Positions 25,101 to 32,148 of a stretch of DNA of 64,000 bases are shown piece by piece. The DNA lies in the NCBI RefSeq assembly GCF_049898325.1, contig NZ_JAFCXL010000006.1:186001-250000 (forward strand), in the 5' to 3' direction. The notes below the pieces were generated by a model. The model was not told where the DNA came from and searched no databases. It saw only the letters and a list, made by a program, of their open reading frames with translations. This DNA is from JAFCUW01 sp049898325. GTDB taxonomy: Bacteria > Pseudomonadota > Gammaproteobacteria > Burkholderiales > Burkholderiaceae_D. The stretch's first letter is position 1; every line of letters starts with the position of its first letter. The translations under genes were made by a program, and so were the position numbers.

Positions 25101-25140
25101 CACAAAAAAAACAGGCGCCAATGGCGCCTGCTTTTTTGTG
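25101..25140. terminator. Bidirectional terminator between fdsD and lipA
   Basis: The stem CAGGCGCC (25112-25119) / GGCGCCTG (25123-25130) has an AAT loop. It is flanked by an A-run on the left and a T-run on the right, so it can end both the fds and the lip operons. Confidence 0.9.
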
Positions 25141-25162
25141 ACGAAAATACGACCAGCCGGGA

Positions 25163-26158
25163 TTATTCGGCGATCGCCACGCCGGCGCCGTGCGCCTGCT
25201 CATCGGCGTGATAGGAACTGCGCACCATGGCGCCCACGGCCGCGTGCACGAAGCCCATTTTATAGGCCTCCGCCTCGAACATTTTAAACACGTCCGGGTG
25301 CACATAGCGGCGCACCGGCAAGTGCGAGTTCGACGGCGCCAGGTACTGGCCGATGGTGAGCATTTCGACGTTGTGCTCGCGCATGTCGCGCATCACCTGC
25401 AGGATTTCCTCGTCCGTCTCGCCCAGGCCCACCATGATGCCCGACTTCGTCACCGCTTCCGGGTAGAGCGCCTTGAAGTCGCGCAGCAGTTCGAGCGAGT
25501 GCTTGTAGTCGGCGCCGGGGCGGGCTTCCTTGTACAGGCGCGGCACCGTTTCCAGGTTGTGGTTCATGACGTCGGGCAGGCCGTCCTTGAAGATGGCGAG
25601 CGCCTTGGCCAGGCGGCCGCGGAAGTCGGGCACCAGCACTTCGATGCGGGTGCGCGGCGACAGCGCGCGGGTTTGCTGGATGCACTCGACGAAGTGGCCG
25701 GCGCCGCCGTCGCGCAGGTCGTCGCGGTCGACCGAGGTGATGACGACATACGACAGGCGCAGCTCGGCGATCGTCTTCGACAGATTGGCCGGCTCGTCGA
25801 CGTCGAGCGGGTCAGGGCGGCCGTGGCCGACGTCGCAGAACGGGCAGCGGCGCGTGCACTTGTCGCCCATGATCATGAAGGTGGCGGTGCCCTTGCCGAA
25901 GCACTCGCCGATGTTCGGGCAGCTCGCTTCTTCGCACACCGTCACGAGCTTGTTGGCGCGCAGGATGTCCTTGATTTCGTAGAAGCGGGTCGAGGCCGAC
26001 GCCGCTTTCACGCGGATCCAGTCCGGCTTTTTCAGGCGCTCGATCTGCTCGATCGGCACGATTTTAATGGGGATGCGGGACGTCTTGCTGGCGCCTTTTT
26101 GCTTGTCGAGGGCGTTGTAGGCGGGGGCGGAAACGAGGGTGTCGGTGGTGTCGCTCAT
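25163..26158 (-). CDS. lipA: Lipoyl synthase
   Basis: The product is 331 aa and a radical-SAM enzyme. The auxiliary cluster ligands are Cys75, Cys80 and Cys86 (CEEASCPNIGEC). The radical-SAM CxxxCxxC motif is Cys101, Cys105 and Cys108 (CTRRCPFC). The C-terminal RSSYHADEQ carries the serine ligand. It inserts two sulfurs into protein-bound octanoate to make lipoate. The start at 26158 overlaps the lipB stop (ATGA). Confidence 0.97.
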   Translation of the reverse strand: MSDTTDTLVSAPAYNALDKQKGASKTSRIPIKIVPIEQIERLKKPDWIRVKAASASTRFYEIKDILRANKLVTVCEEASCPNIGECFGKGTATFMIMGDKCTRRCPFCDVGHGRPDPLDVDEPANLSKTIAELRLSYVVITSVDRDDLRDGGAGHFVECIQQTRALSPRTRIEVLVPDFRGRLAKALAIFKDGLPDVMNHNLETVPRLYKEARPGADYKHSLELLRDFKALYPEAVTKSGIMVGLGETDEEILQVMRDMREHNVEMLTIGQYLAPSNSHLPVRRYVHPDVFKMFEAEAYKMGFVHAAVGAMVRSSYHADEQAHGAGVAIAE

Positions 26159-26880
26159 ATGGCTGCAGGCCCCTGCGGGCTCGGTTGGTGTTGTTCGGTC
26201 GGGGCCGTGGTCACGGCCGGGTTCATGGTGGCCAGCTGCTTCACCAGCGCGCGCGCCAGGGCGCTCTGCACGTCGGCGAGCGGCACGTCGACGCCCAGGC
26301 TGCGCATGTCGACCGTCTCCAGCCCCGCGTAACCGCACGGGTTAATCCAGGAAAACGGCGACAGGTCCATCGCCACATTGAGCGATACGCCGTGATAGGT
26401 GCAGCCGTTGCCGCGCACTTTCAAGCCCAGCGCGGCGATCTTGGCGCCTTGCCTGGGGCCGTCGGCCACATAAATGCCGGGCGCGCCGTCGATCCGTACG
26501 CCGGCCAGATTATACGCCGCCAGCACATCGATGATCGCCTGCTCGATCCTGGTGACGAACTGGCGCGCATAGAGCTTGCCGCCCGGCTTGTTGCGGCGCA
26601 GGTCGATGAGCAGATAAATGACCACCTGGCCGGGACCGTGGAAGGTCACTTCGCCGCCGCGGTCGGTCTGCACCACGGCGATACCGTGGGCGGCGAGCAC
26701 GTGGGCCGGATCGGCGCCCAGGCCCAGCGTGAACACGGGCGGGTGCTCGACGATCCACAGTTCGTCAGGCGTGCCGGGTTCGCGCGCATCGGTGAAGGCG
26801 CGCATGGCGGCGAAGACGGTTTCGTAGTCAGCGCGGCCGAGATCGCGGACGATCGCCGGCGCGGGGCGGGTGGCGGACAT
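26155..26880 (-). CDS. lipB: Octanoyltransferase LipB
   Basis: The product is about 241 aa from the ATG at 26880; an in-frame ATG at 26910 would add 10 residues and neither has a strong ribosome binding site. Family motifs are GGEVTFHGPGQVVIYLL, the catalytic lysine in AKIAALGLKVRGNG, THGV-type GCTYHGVSLNV, and the catalytic cysteine in INPCGYAGL. It transfers octanoate from ACP to lipoyl domains. A C-terminal tail rich in Pro, Gln and Thr goes beyond the usual end. It is coupled to lipA. Confidence 0.95.
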   Translation of the reverse strand: MSATRPAPAIVRDLGRADYETVFAAMRAFTDAREPGTPDELWIVEHPPVFTLGLGADPAHVLAAHGIAVVQTDRGGEVTFHGPGQVVIYLLIDLRRNKPGGKLYARQFVTRIEQAIIDVLAAYNLAGVRIDGAPGIYVADGPRQGAKIAALGLKVRGNGCTYHGVSLNVAMDLSPFSWINPCGYAGLETVDMRSLGVDVPLADVQSALARALVKQLATMNPAVTTAPTEQHQPSPQGPAAI

Positions 26881-26973
26881 GGACGGGCCTGAGGTTGGGA
26901 GCCCCGCCATTATAAGGCAGCGGCCGGCGCGGCGCTTGCCACGGCGGCAAAGCTGGCCTGCCCGGGCCCGCTC

Positions 26974-27249
26974 TTACATGACGATTTTGACCATCTTGTG
27001 GCCCGACAGCGCCTCGTACAGGGCGTCGAGCTGGGCGCGGCTGGTGGCGCGCACCGTCACCGTCAGGCCCGTGAAATTGCCCTTGGCGGACGGGCGCACT
27101 TCCAGCCGGCCCACGTGAAAGGTGGGATCGTGCTCGAGCACGACGTCGACGATGGTGGTGGCGAAGTCGTCGTGGGTCGGTCCCATCACCTTGATGGGGA
27201 AATCGCTCGGGTATTCGATTAGCGATTCGGCGGGAGGTATATCTTGCAT
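26974..27249 (-). CDS. DUF493 (YbeD-like) family protein
   Basis: The product is 91 aa with the ferredoxin-like YbeD fold: LIEYPSDFPIKVMG at the N-terminus, FTGLTVTVRATSRAQLDALYEAL in the middle, and VKIVM at the end. The function is unknown, although the ACT-like fold suggests ligand-dependent regulation. It lies upstream of lipB and lipA on the same strand, as in many proteobacteria, and probably shares their transcript. Confidence 0.9.
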   Translation of the reverse strand: MQDIPPAESLIEYPSDFPIKVMGPTHDDFATTIVDVVLEHDPTFHVGRLEVRPSAKGNFTGLTVTVRATSRAQLDALYEALSGHKMVKIVM

Positions 27250-27293
27250 GGCAATCCAGTCAAAAATAGGGTCAAACGGTCGATACCGCCATT

Positions 27294-29342
27294 TTAACGC
27301 TCGACGGGCTCGGCACCGCGCCTGCGCTCGGCGCCGCCCCGATTGCGCGGGTTGTCGGCGGCGGCGGCGGCGGCGGGCGGCGCGGCCGGCCCGGGCGCGG
27401 CAGCAGGGGCGGGCGCTTGCGCTGGCGGGGCGGGGCGGGGCGCCGCACCCTCCGGGTCGCGCCCGCGCCGCTCGTCACCACGCACAGGGGCCGGGCGCTG
27501 CTCGGCGGCGGGTGCGCTCTGGGCTGGTGCTTGCGGCGGCACCGGCGCGGCCGCCGGCGCTGACGGCCGTTGCACCCGGCCACGCTCGTCATCGGGACGA
27601 ACGTCGCGGCGCAGGCCGGGGCCATCGCGGCTGTCACCGCGGCCATTCAAACCGTCCCGGCCCAAGCGCTGCTGCTGCTGCAGTTGCTGCTGCTGCAGTT
27701 GCTGCTGTTGTTGCAGTTGCTGCTGCAGTTGCTGCTGCTGTAATTGCTGCTGTTGCTGCCGTTGTTGCAATTGCTGCTGCTGCTGCTGCTGCTGCTCCTG
27801 CAGTTGCACCTGCGGCGGTTGCCCCTGCTGCACCTGCTGCGGGCGCTGCGGCTGCGGCTGAACTTGTTGCTGCGGCGCTGGCGCCGGCAGCTGCATCACC
27901 GGCATGCGCGGCCGCTCATCGCGCCGGTTCGGCATCACCGGCGCCAGCGGCGACGGCAGCGGCCCGCCCGCCTGCGGCGCGCCTGGTGTCGGTAGATTGC
28001 GCAACTCGGGGCGGTGCGGACGGTTGCGCTCCCAGGCGTCGCGGTCCATCCGCTCGCGCTGCACGACGACGCCGGGGGGCGCCGCCGGCGCGGTGGCGCC
28101 GCCCGCGGGCAGGCTGGCCAGCGGGCCGCTGGCGCGCGGCGCGTTGCGCACGGCCACCGTGCCACGCTGGCCGAACTGCGCTTGCGGCACCACCGTCAGG
28201 CCCAGCCGCTGATGGTCGGCGCGCTCATCGCGGCCATCACGGCCGTCACGGCCGTCGCGGCGGCCATCATGGCCCCGGTTGATGCGCTGCAGGTGGTCGG
28301 GCGAGACCCGGTAATGGGGCACGAAGGCGTCGCGCGGCGACAGCGGATACCAGCCGGTGGCCGGCAAGGGGCGCCGGCCACCACCACTAAAATTGAGGTT
28401 CCAGTTGGCGCCACCAACCCAGCCCACCAGTGCCGGTGCCCACACGGGACGGGCATCGCGCCGTCCGGGCGCCCACGCCCAGCGCTGCTTGACCTGTACC
28501 CAGCGGCCGTAGTGAAACGGCGCATAGCCCCAGGGCGCGTTGTCGACCCAGGTCCAGCCCCATGGCGCGATCCAGGCCCAGCTGCCGTCGCGGTAGGGCG
28601 CCCAGTCGCTCGCCACCGTGGTCGGCAGCCACAGGGGGCCGTATTCGGCATCGTCGCGCCAGACGCCGTGACGGTCGAGATCTTCGTAGCCCGTCATGTC
28701 GGTGCCGACGTAGCGCGCCGACACGGAGCGGTCCTCGTACTGGTCGCGCTGGGCCGACCAGTCGTCGAAATCGTCGCGCAGCGCGGCGCCGGTGCGGATA
28801 TCGTCGCCCACGTCGAGCCGCTTGCCGGGGCGGACGATCAGCTGGCCGCCCCGATCGTTCACCAGCGCGGTGCCCAGCAGGGCGGTGACGGCGGTGACGC
28901 CCGGCACCCGCTCGCTGTCGACGCGCACGGCGCCGGCGTCCTGCAGGCGCACGACGCCATTGGGCGTGACCAGTTCGAAACCGCGCGCCAGGGCGGGGTC
29001 GCGCACGTGGATATTGACGCTGCCGTAGATCAGGCGCAGGCGCAGACTGTCGTCGTCGAGCTCCGTCATTTCCAGCGAGGTGTCGCCGTCGAGCCGCACC
29101 GAGGTCGAGCCGATGCGAATTTCCGTGCGGGCGCCGCGCGCCGTCGTCACCAGGTTGTGCGAGGTGACGGGCCAGTTGACCTGGGCGCCGGCCGCGTCGT
29201 CGCCCACCTCGCCGGTGATGCGCACCTGGCCTTCGGCGATGGCGATGCGGCCCACGCTCGACGGCGGATCGGCCGCCAGTGCCAGGGTGGAGCAAACGGC
29301 GGCGGCCAGCACAGTGGCGGCGCGGAGCAGGCGGAGGGTCAT
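27294..29342 (-). CDS. Exported FecR-domain/DUF6600 protein with long Gln-rich tail
   Basis: The product is 682 aa with a Sec signal ending LALAADPP (about residue 24). Residues about 30-150 form a FecR-type beta domain (GQVRITGEVGDD, RTEIRIGSTSVRLDGDTSLEM). A DUF6600 region rich in Trp/Gly/Pro follows (DNAPWGYAPFHYGRW). The last 250 residues are low complexity, with a glutamine tract at roughly residues 495-560 followed by Arg/Asp- and Pro/Ala-rich parts. No sigma factor or transmembrane anchor is near, so it is not a canonical FecR signalling protein. The role is unknown; a periplasmic or surface scaffold is possible. Confidence 0.82.
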   Translation of the reverse strand: MTLRLLRAATVLAAAVCSTLALAADPPSSVGRIAIAEGQVRITGEVGDDAAGAQVNWPVTSHNLVTTARGARTEIRIGSTSVRLDGDTSLEMTELDDDSLRLRLIYGSVNIHVRDPALARGFELVTPNGVVRLQDAGAVRVDSERVPGVTAVTALLGTALVNDRGGQLIVRPGKRLDVGDDIRTGAALRDDFDDWSAQRDQYEDRSVSARYVGTDMTGYEDLDRHGVWRDDAEYGPLWLPTTVASDWAPYRDGSWAWIAPWGWTWVDNAPWGYAPFHYGRWVQVKQRWAWAPGRRDARPVWAPALVGWVGGANWNLNFSGGGRRPLPATGWYPLSPRDAFVPHYRVSPDHLQRINRGHDGRRDGRDGRDGRDERADHQRLGLTVVPQAQFGQRGTVAVRNAPRASGPLASLPAGGATAPAAPPGVVVQRERMDRDAWERNRPHRPELRNLPTPGAPQAGGPLPSPLAPVMPNRRDERPRMPVMQLPAPAPQQQVQPQPQRPQQVQQGQPPQVQLQEQQQQQQQQLQQRQQQQQLQQQQLQQQLQQQQQLQQQQLQQQQRLGRDGLNGRGDSRDGPGLRRDVRPDDERGRVQRPSAPAAAPVPPQAPAQSAPAAEQRPAPVRGDERRGRDPEGAAPRPAPPAQAPAPAAAPGPAAPPAAAAAADNPRNRGGAERRRGAEPVER
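27660..27800 (-). repeat. CAG/CAA trinucleotide-rich tract encoding polyglutamine
   Basis: Dense CTG/TTG triplets on the plus strand (CAG/CAA on the coding strand) encode runs of up to eight or so Gln broken by Leu and Arg. It lies entirely inside the FecR/DUF6600 gene. Such a tract can change length by replication slippage without a frameshift, because the unit is three bases. Confidence 0.85.
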
Positions 29343-29440
29343 GACGGCCTTTCGAAAATGACGACGAGTGGAAAACTGCTGTAAGACTCTATAACGGACC
29401 AGCGGGCGGCGCGCCGACAGGCTTTACATTCGGTTGCAAT

Positions 29441-30073
29441 TCAGGGGGCGCGCTTGACGAAAAACAGGGCCGCACCCACCAGCACCAGCACGCCGCCAAA
29501 AAAATGGTTTTGCTTGCGCACGGCGCGCGGGTCGCGAAAGTAGCGCTGCATCGATGCGGCCAGGCCCGCATAGCCGTGCATGACGATGCTGTCGATGACG
29601 ACCATGGTGATGCCGAGGATGGCCAGTTGCGGCAGCAGCGGCGCCTGCTTGGCGATAAATTGCGGCAGCACGGCGACCATGAAGATGATGCCCTTGGGGT
29701 TGGTGGCATTGGTCAGAAATCCCGTCGCCACGCGGCGGCCGAACGAGGGCAGCGCCGGCGCGCCGGCGGCGCCGCCGGCCATGGCGGCAGGCGCAGCGCG
29801 CCATTGGCTCACGCCGCAGTAGATCAGGTACAGCGCGCCGATGGTCTTGGCCAGGCCGAATGCGATCTCGGAAGCCATCACCAGCGAGCCGACCCCGGCG
29901 CCGGCGATGACGAACATCAGCAGCAGTCCAAGTTGCAGGCCCAGCACGGTGGCGCTGGCGCGGCGCAGGCCGAAGGCCAGGCCGTGCGACATGGCCATGA
30001 TGGCGCCGGAGCCGGGCGAGATGGCGATGACGGTGGCGGCGAGGACGAACGCGATCCAGGTAGTAAACAGCAT
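29441..30073 (-). CDS. LysE/RhtB family amino-acid exporter
   Basis: The product is 210 aa from the ATG at 30073; the open frame runs to 30121 but adds nothing conserved. It is hydrophobic with about six membrane segments. The family signature appears as AISPGSGAIMAMSHGLAFGLRR near the N-terminus, with GFLTNATNPKGIIFMVAVLPQF in the middle. RhtB-type carriers export amino acids or their analogues across the inner membrane; the substrate cannot be inferred. It is a single gene upstream of the FecR-domain gene on the same strand. Confidence 0.9.
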   Translation of the reverse strand: MLFTTWIAFVLAATVIAISPGSGAIMAMSHGLAFGLRRASATVLGLQLGLLLMFVIAGAGVGSLVMASEIAFGLAKTIGALYLIYCGVSQWRAAPAAMAGGAAGAPALPSFGRRVATGFLTNATNPKGIIFMVAVLPQFIAKQAPLLPQLAILGITMVVIDSIVMHGYAGLAASMQRYFRDPRAVRKQNHFFGGVLVLVGAALFFVKRAP

Positions 30074-30172
30074 GGGCAACAGCTCAAGAAGGGAAGGGCA
30101 TGGCGGCGCCATGAAACACAACGGGCGCGCCGCGGCTGCTGCCGCCGGCGCGCCCGTCTCAGCAACGATGGC

Positions 30173-30457
30173 TTATTTTCGCTTCGGGTTCAGGGCGGCC
30201 TTGAGGGTGGCGCCGGCCGAAAACTTGGGCGACTTCGAGGCGGCGATCTTGATCGCTTCGCCGGTTGACGGGTTGCGGCCCTTGCGCGCGGCGCGCTTGG
30301 TGACGGAGAAGGTGCCAAAGCCGGTGATGCCGACCGTGTCGCCTTTTTTCAGGCGCTCGGTGATGATCGCGATGACCGTGTTGATGGCGGCGTTGGCAGC
30401 GGTGCCGGTCATGGCGGTGCGCTTCGCAAATTCAGCAATCAGTTCGCCTTTTTTCAT
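30173..30457 (-). CDS. HU-family histone-like DNA-binding protein
   Basis: The product is 94 aa. It begins MKKGELIAEFAKRTAMTG and contains GDTVGITGFGTFSV and the DNA-intercalating arm GRNPSTGEAIKI. The tail is slightly longer than that of E. coli HU and lysine-rich (NPKRK). A very good ribosome binding site (GGAGGA) precedes the ATG. It bends and compacts DNA. It is most likely an HU-beta-type protein. Confidence 0.94.
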   Translation of the reverse strand: MKKGELIAEFAKRTAMTGTAANAAINTVIAIITERLKKGDTVGITGFGTFSVTKRAARKGRNPSTGEAIKIAASKSPKFSAGATLKAALNPKRK

Positions 30458-30609
30458 GACTATCCTCCGGAGTGATAAAGAGCGGGAAGAGTAGCATAAT
30501 TATTACTGCGAACAGAATTCGGCGGGCACCGCGCACGCAAGTAAGCCCGGCCACTGCTGGCGCGCGGTGGTCGATGGCCGGCCGGCCACGGCCCGTCGGC
30601 GCCGGCGAA

Positions 30610-30810
30610 TCAGGCCGCCAGCGGATCGCTGTGCAGGCGCATGCGCAGGGCCGCATTGATCAGCGTCTGGTAGCCCTGGCCGCTTTTTTCCGACAGCGAG
30701 CGAAATTGCGACAGCACTTCGTCGTCGAGATAGATGGTGATGCGGGTCTTGCGCTTGACAGGACGGGCACTGCGTGGCGCCATGGTGGTCAGGTCGAGAT
30801 TGGTGTTCAT
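30610..30810 (-). CDS. BrnA-like ribbon-helix-helix antitoxin, orphan
   Basis: The product is 66 aa. A basic N-terminus (RPVKRKTRITIYLDDEVLSQF) leads into the ribbon of an RHH fold, then SGQGYQTLINAALRMRL, the typical BrnA C-terminal helices. GGGGA lies 7 bases before the ATG, supporting expression. BrnA is the antitoxin of the BrnT ribonuclease, normally encoded just upstream of it. No BrnT-like frame is present in 30811-31017 or on the other side, so it may be a solitary regulator. Confidence 0.75.
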   Translation of the reverse strand: MNTNLDLTTMAPRSARPVKRKTRITIYLDDEVLSQFRSLSEKSGQGYQTLINAALRMRLHSDPLAA

Positions 30811-31017
30811 CGTGGTTCCCCTAAATAAGGCGGCTGGCGCTGTGCAGCCGGTCAGTCATTGCACTATACGCAGCGGCGCCTGGGGCGTCGGCAAAAAGCG
30901 ACGAAGTGCCGTATTCGGTGGCTGAAACGCAAATTGCGGGGCTGATCCGTGCGCGCGGTCGGCTCGGGTAAGATGGCGGCGGATGCAACAAGGTCAATAC
31001 AATCACGGGAGCAGGGC

Positions 31018-31956
31018 ATGGCAAGCAGTCTATTGGCACTGATCGACGATATCGCCTCGATCCTCGACGACGTCGCCGTCATGAGCAAGGTGGCGGCAAA
31101 AAAAACCGCCGGCGTGCTGGGCGACGACCTGGCCCTGAACGCCCAGCAGGTCTCGGGCGTCAACGCCGACCGCGAGTTGCCGGTGGTGTGGGCGGTGGCG
31201 GTGGGCTCGCTGAAAAACAAGGCGATCCTGGTGCCGGCGGCGCTGGCCATCAGTGCCTTCGTGCCGTGGGCGATCACCCCGCTGCTGATGGTGGGCGGCG
31301 CCTACCTGTGCTACGAGGGCTTTGAAAAGCTCGCGCACAAGTTCATGCACAGCAAGGACGAAGTCGCCGCCCATCACGACGAGCTCAGCCGCGCAGTGGC
31401 CGATCCTGCGGTCGACCTGGTGGCGCTGGAGCAGGACAAGATCAAGGGCGCCGTGCGCACCGATTTTATCTTGTCGGCCGAGATCATCGTGATCGCGCTG
31501 GGCACCGTCGAGAATGCGCCGTTCTCCCAGCAGGTGGCCGTGCTGGTCGCCATCGCGCTGGTGATGACGGTGGGCGTGTACGGCCTGGTCGCCGGCATCG
31601 TCAAGATCGATGACGCCGGCCTGCACCTGAGCAAACGGGCCTCGGGCGCCGCCCGCGCAGTGGGCCGGCTGCTGCTGGCGGGCGCCCCCTTGCTGATGAA
31701 AGCCCTGTCGGTGGTGGGCACGGCCGCCATGTTCATGGTGGGTGGCAGCATCCTCATGCACGGCGTGCCCGCCCTGCACCACCTGGTCGACAGCGCGGCC
31801 CTGGCCGCCGGCAGCGTGGACACCGTCGGCCCCGTGCTCAAGGCGGTCACGCCCACCGTGATCGACGCCCTTGCCGGGGTGATTGCGGGCGCCATCGTGC
31901 TGCTGGCCGTTACGGTCGGCAAGAAGCTATTCAAGGGGAAAACGGCGCCCGCATAA
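31018..31956 (+). CDS. DUF808 (YedI-like) multi-pass membrane protein
   Basis: The product is 312 aa from the ATG at 31018, with GGAG upstream. Diagnostic sequence is LALIDDIASILDDVAVMSKVAAKKTAGVLGDDLALN, then KNKAILVPAALAI and several membrane segments, with YEGFEKLAHKF after the first pair. DUF808 proteins are inner-membrane proteins of unknown function. It is transcribed alone and divergently from the BrnA-like gene. Confidence 0.9.
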   Translation: MASSLLALIDDIASILDDVAVMSKVAAKKTAGVLGDDLALNAQQVSGVNADRELPVVWAVAVGSLKNKAILVPAALAISAFVPWAITPLLMVGGAYLCYEGFEKLAHKFMHSKDEVAAHHDELSRAVADPAVDLVALEQDKIKGAVRTDFILSAEIIVIALGTVENAPFSQQVAVLVAIALVMTVGVYGLVAGIVKIDDAGLHLSKRASGAARAVGRLLLAGAPLLMKALSVVGTAAMFMVGGSILMHGVPALHHLVDSAALAAGSVDTVGPVLKAVTPTVIDALAGVIAGAIVLLAVTVGKKLFKGKTAPA

Positions 31957-32088
31957 GGGGCGCGGCGACGCCCTGAAACGGATCCGACGCCCAAAAAACG
32001 AGCAAAACTGTTGTTATTACGACCTGTTGCGGGTCACGCGAATTGACTTATGTAAATGCGTGCACCAGTATGGAACGGATAAGTTTCG

Positions 32089-32112
32089 CTATGAAATCAG
32101 GTTTTTTCATAG
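32089..32112. promoter_or_regulatory. Inverted repeat in the leader of the TonB receptor gene
   Basis: CTATGAAA (32089-32096) and TTTCATAG (32105-32112) are exact reverse complements with an 8-base spacer, centred about 48 bases before the ATG. It could be a repressor operator or an RNA hairpin in the leader; no T-run follows directly. Confidence 0.4.
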
Positions 32113-32148
32113 TGCGACCACGTCCAACCATTACCAGGGAAAATAACG

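Noticed and set aside
27343..27861. Cysteine-rich plus-strand frame opposite the polyglutamine tract
   Set aside because: Its runs of Cys are just the CTG/TGC reading of the CAG tract on the other strand and carry no start or ribosome binding site of note.
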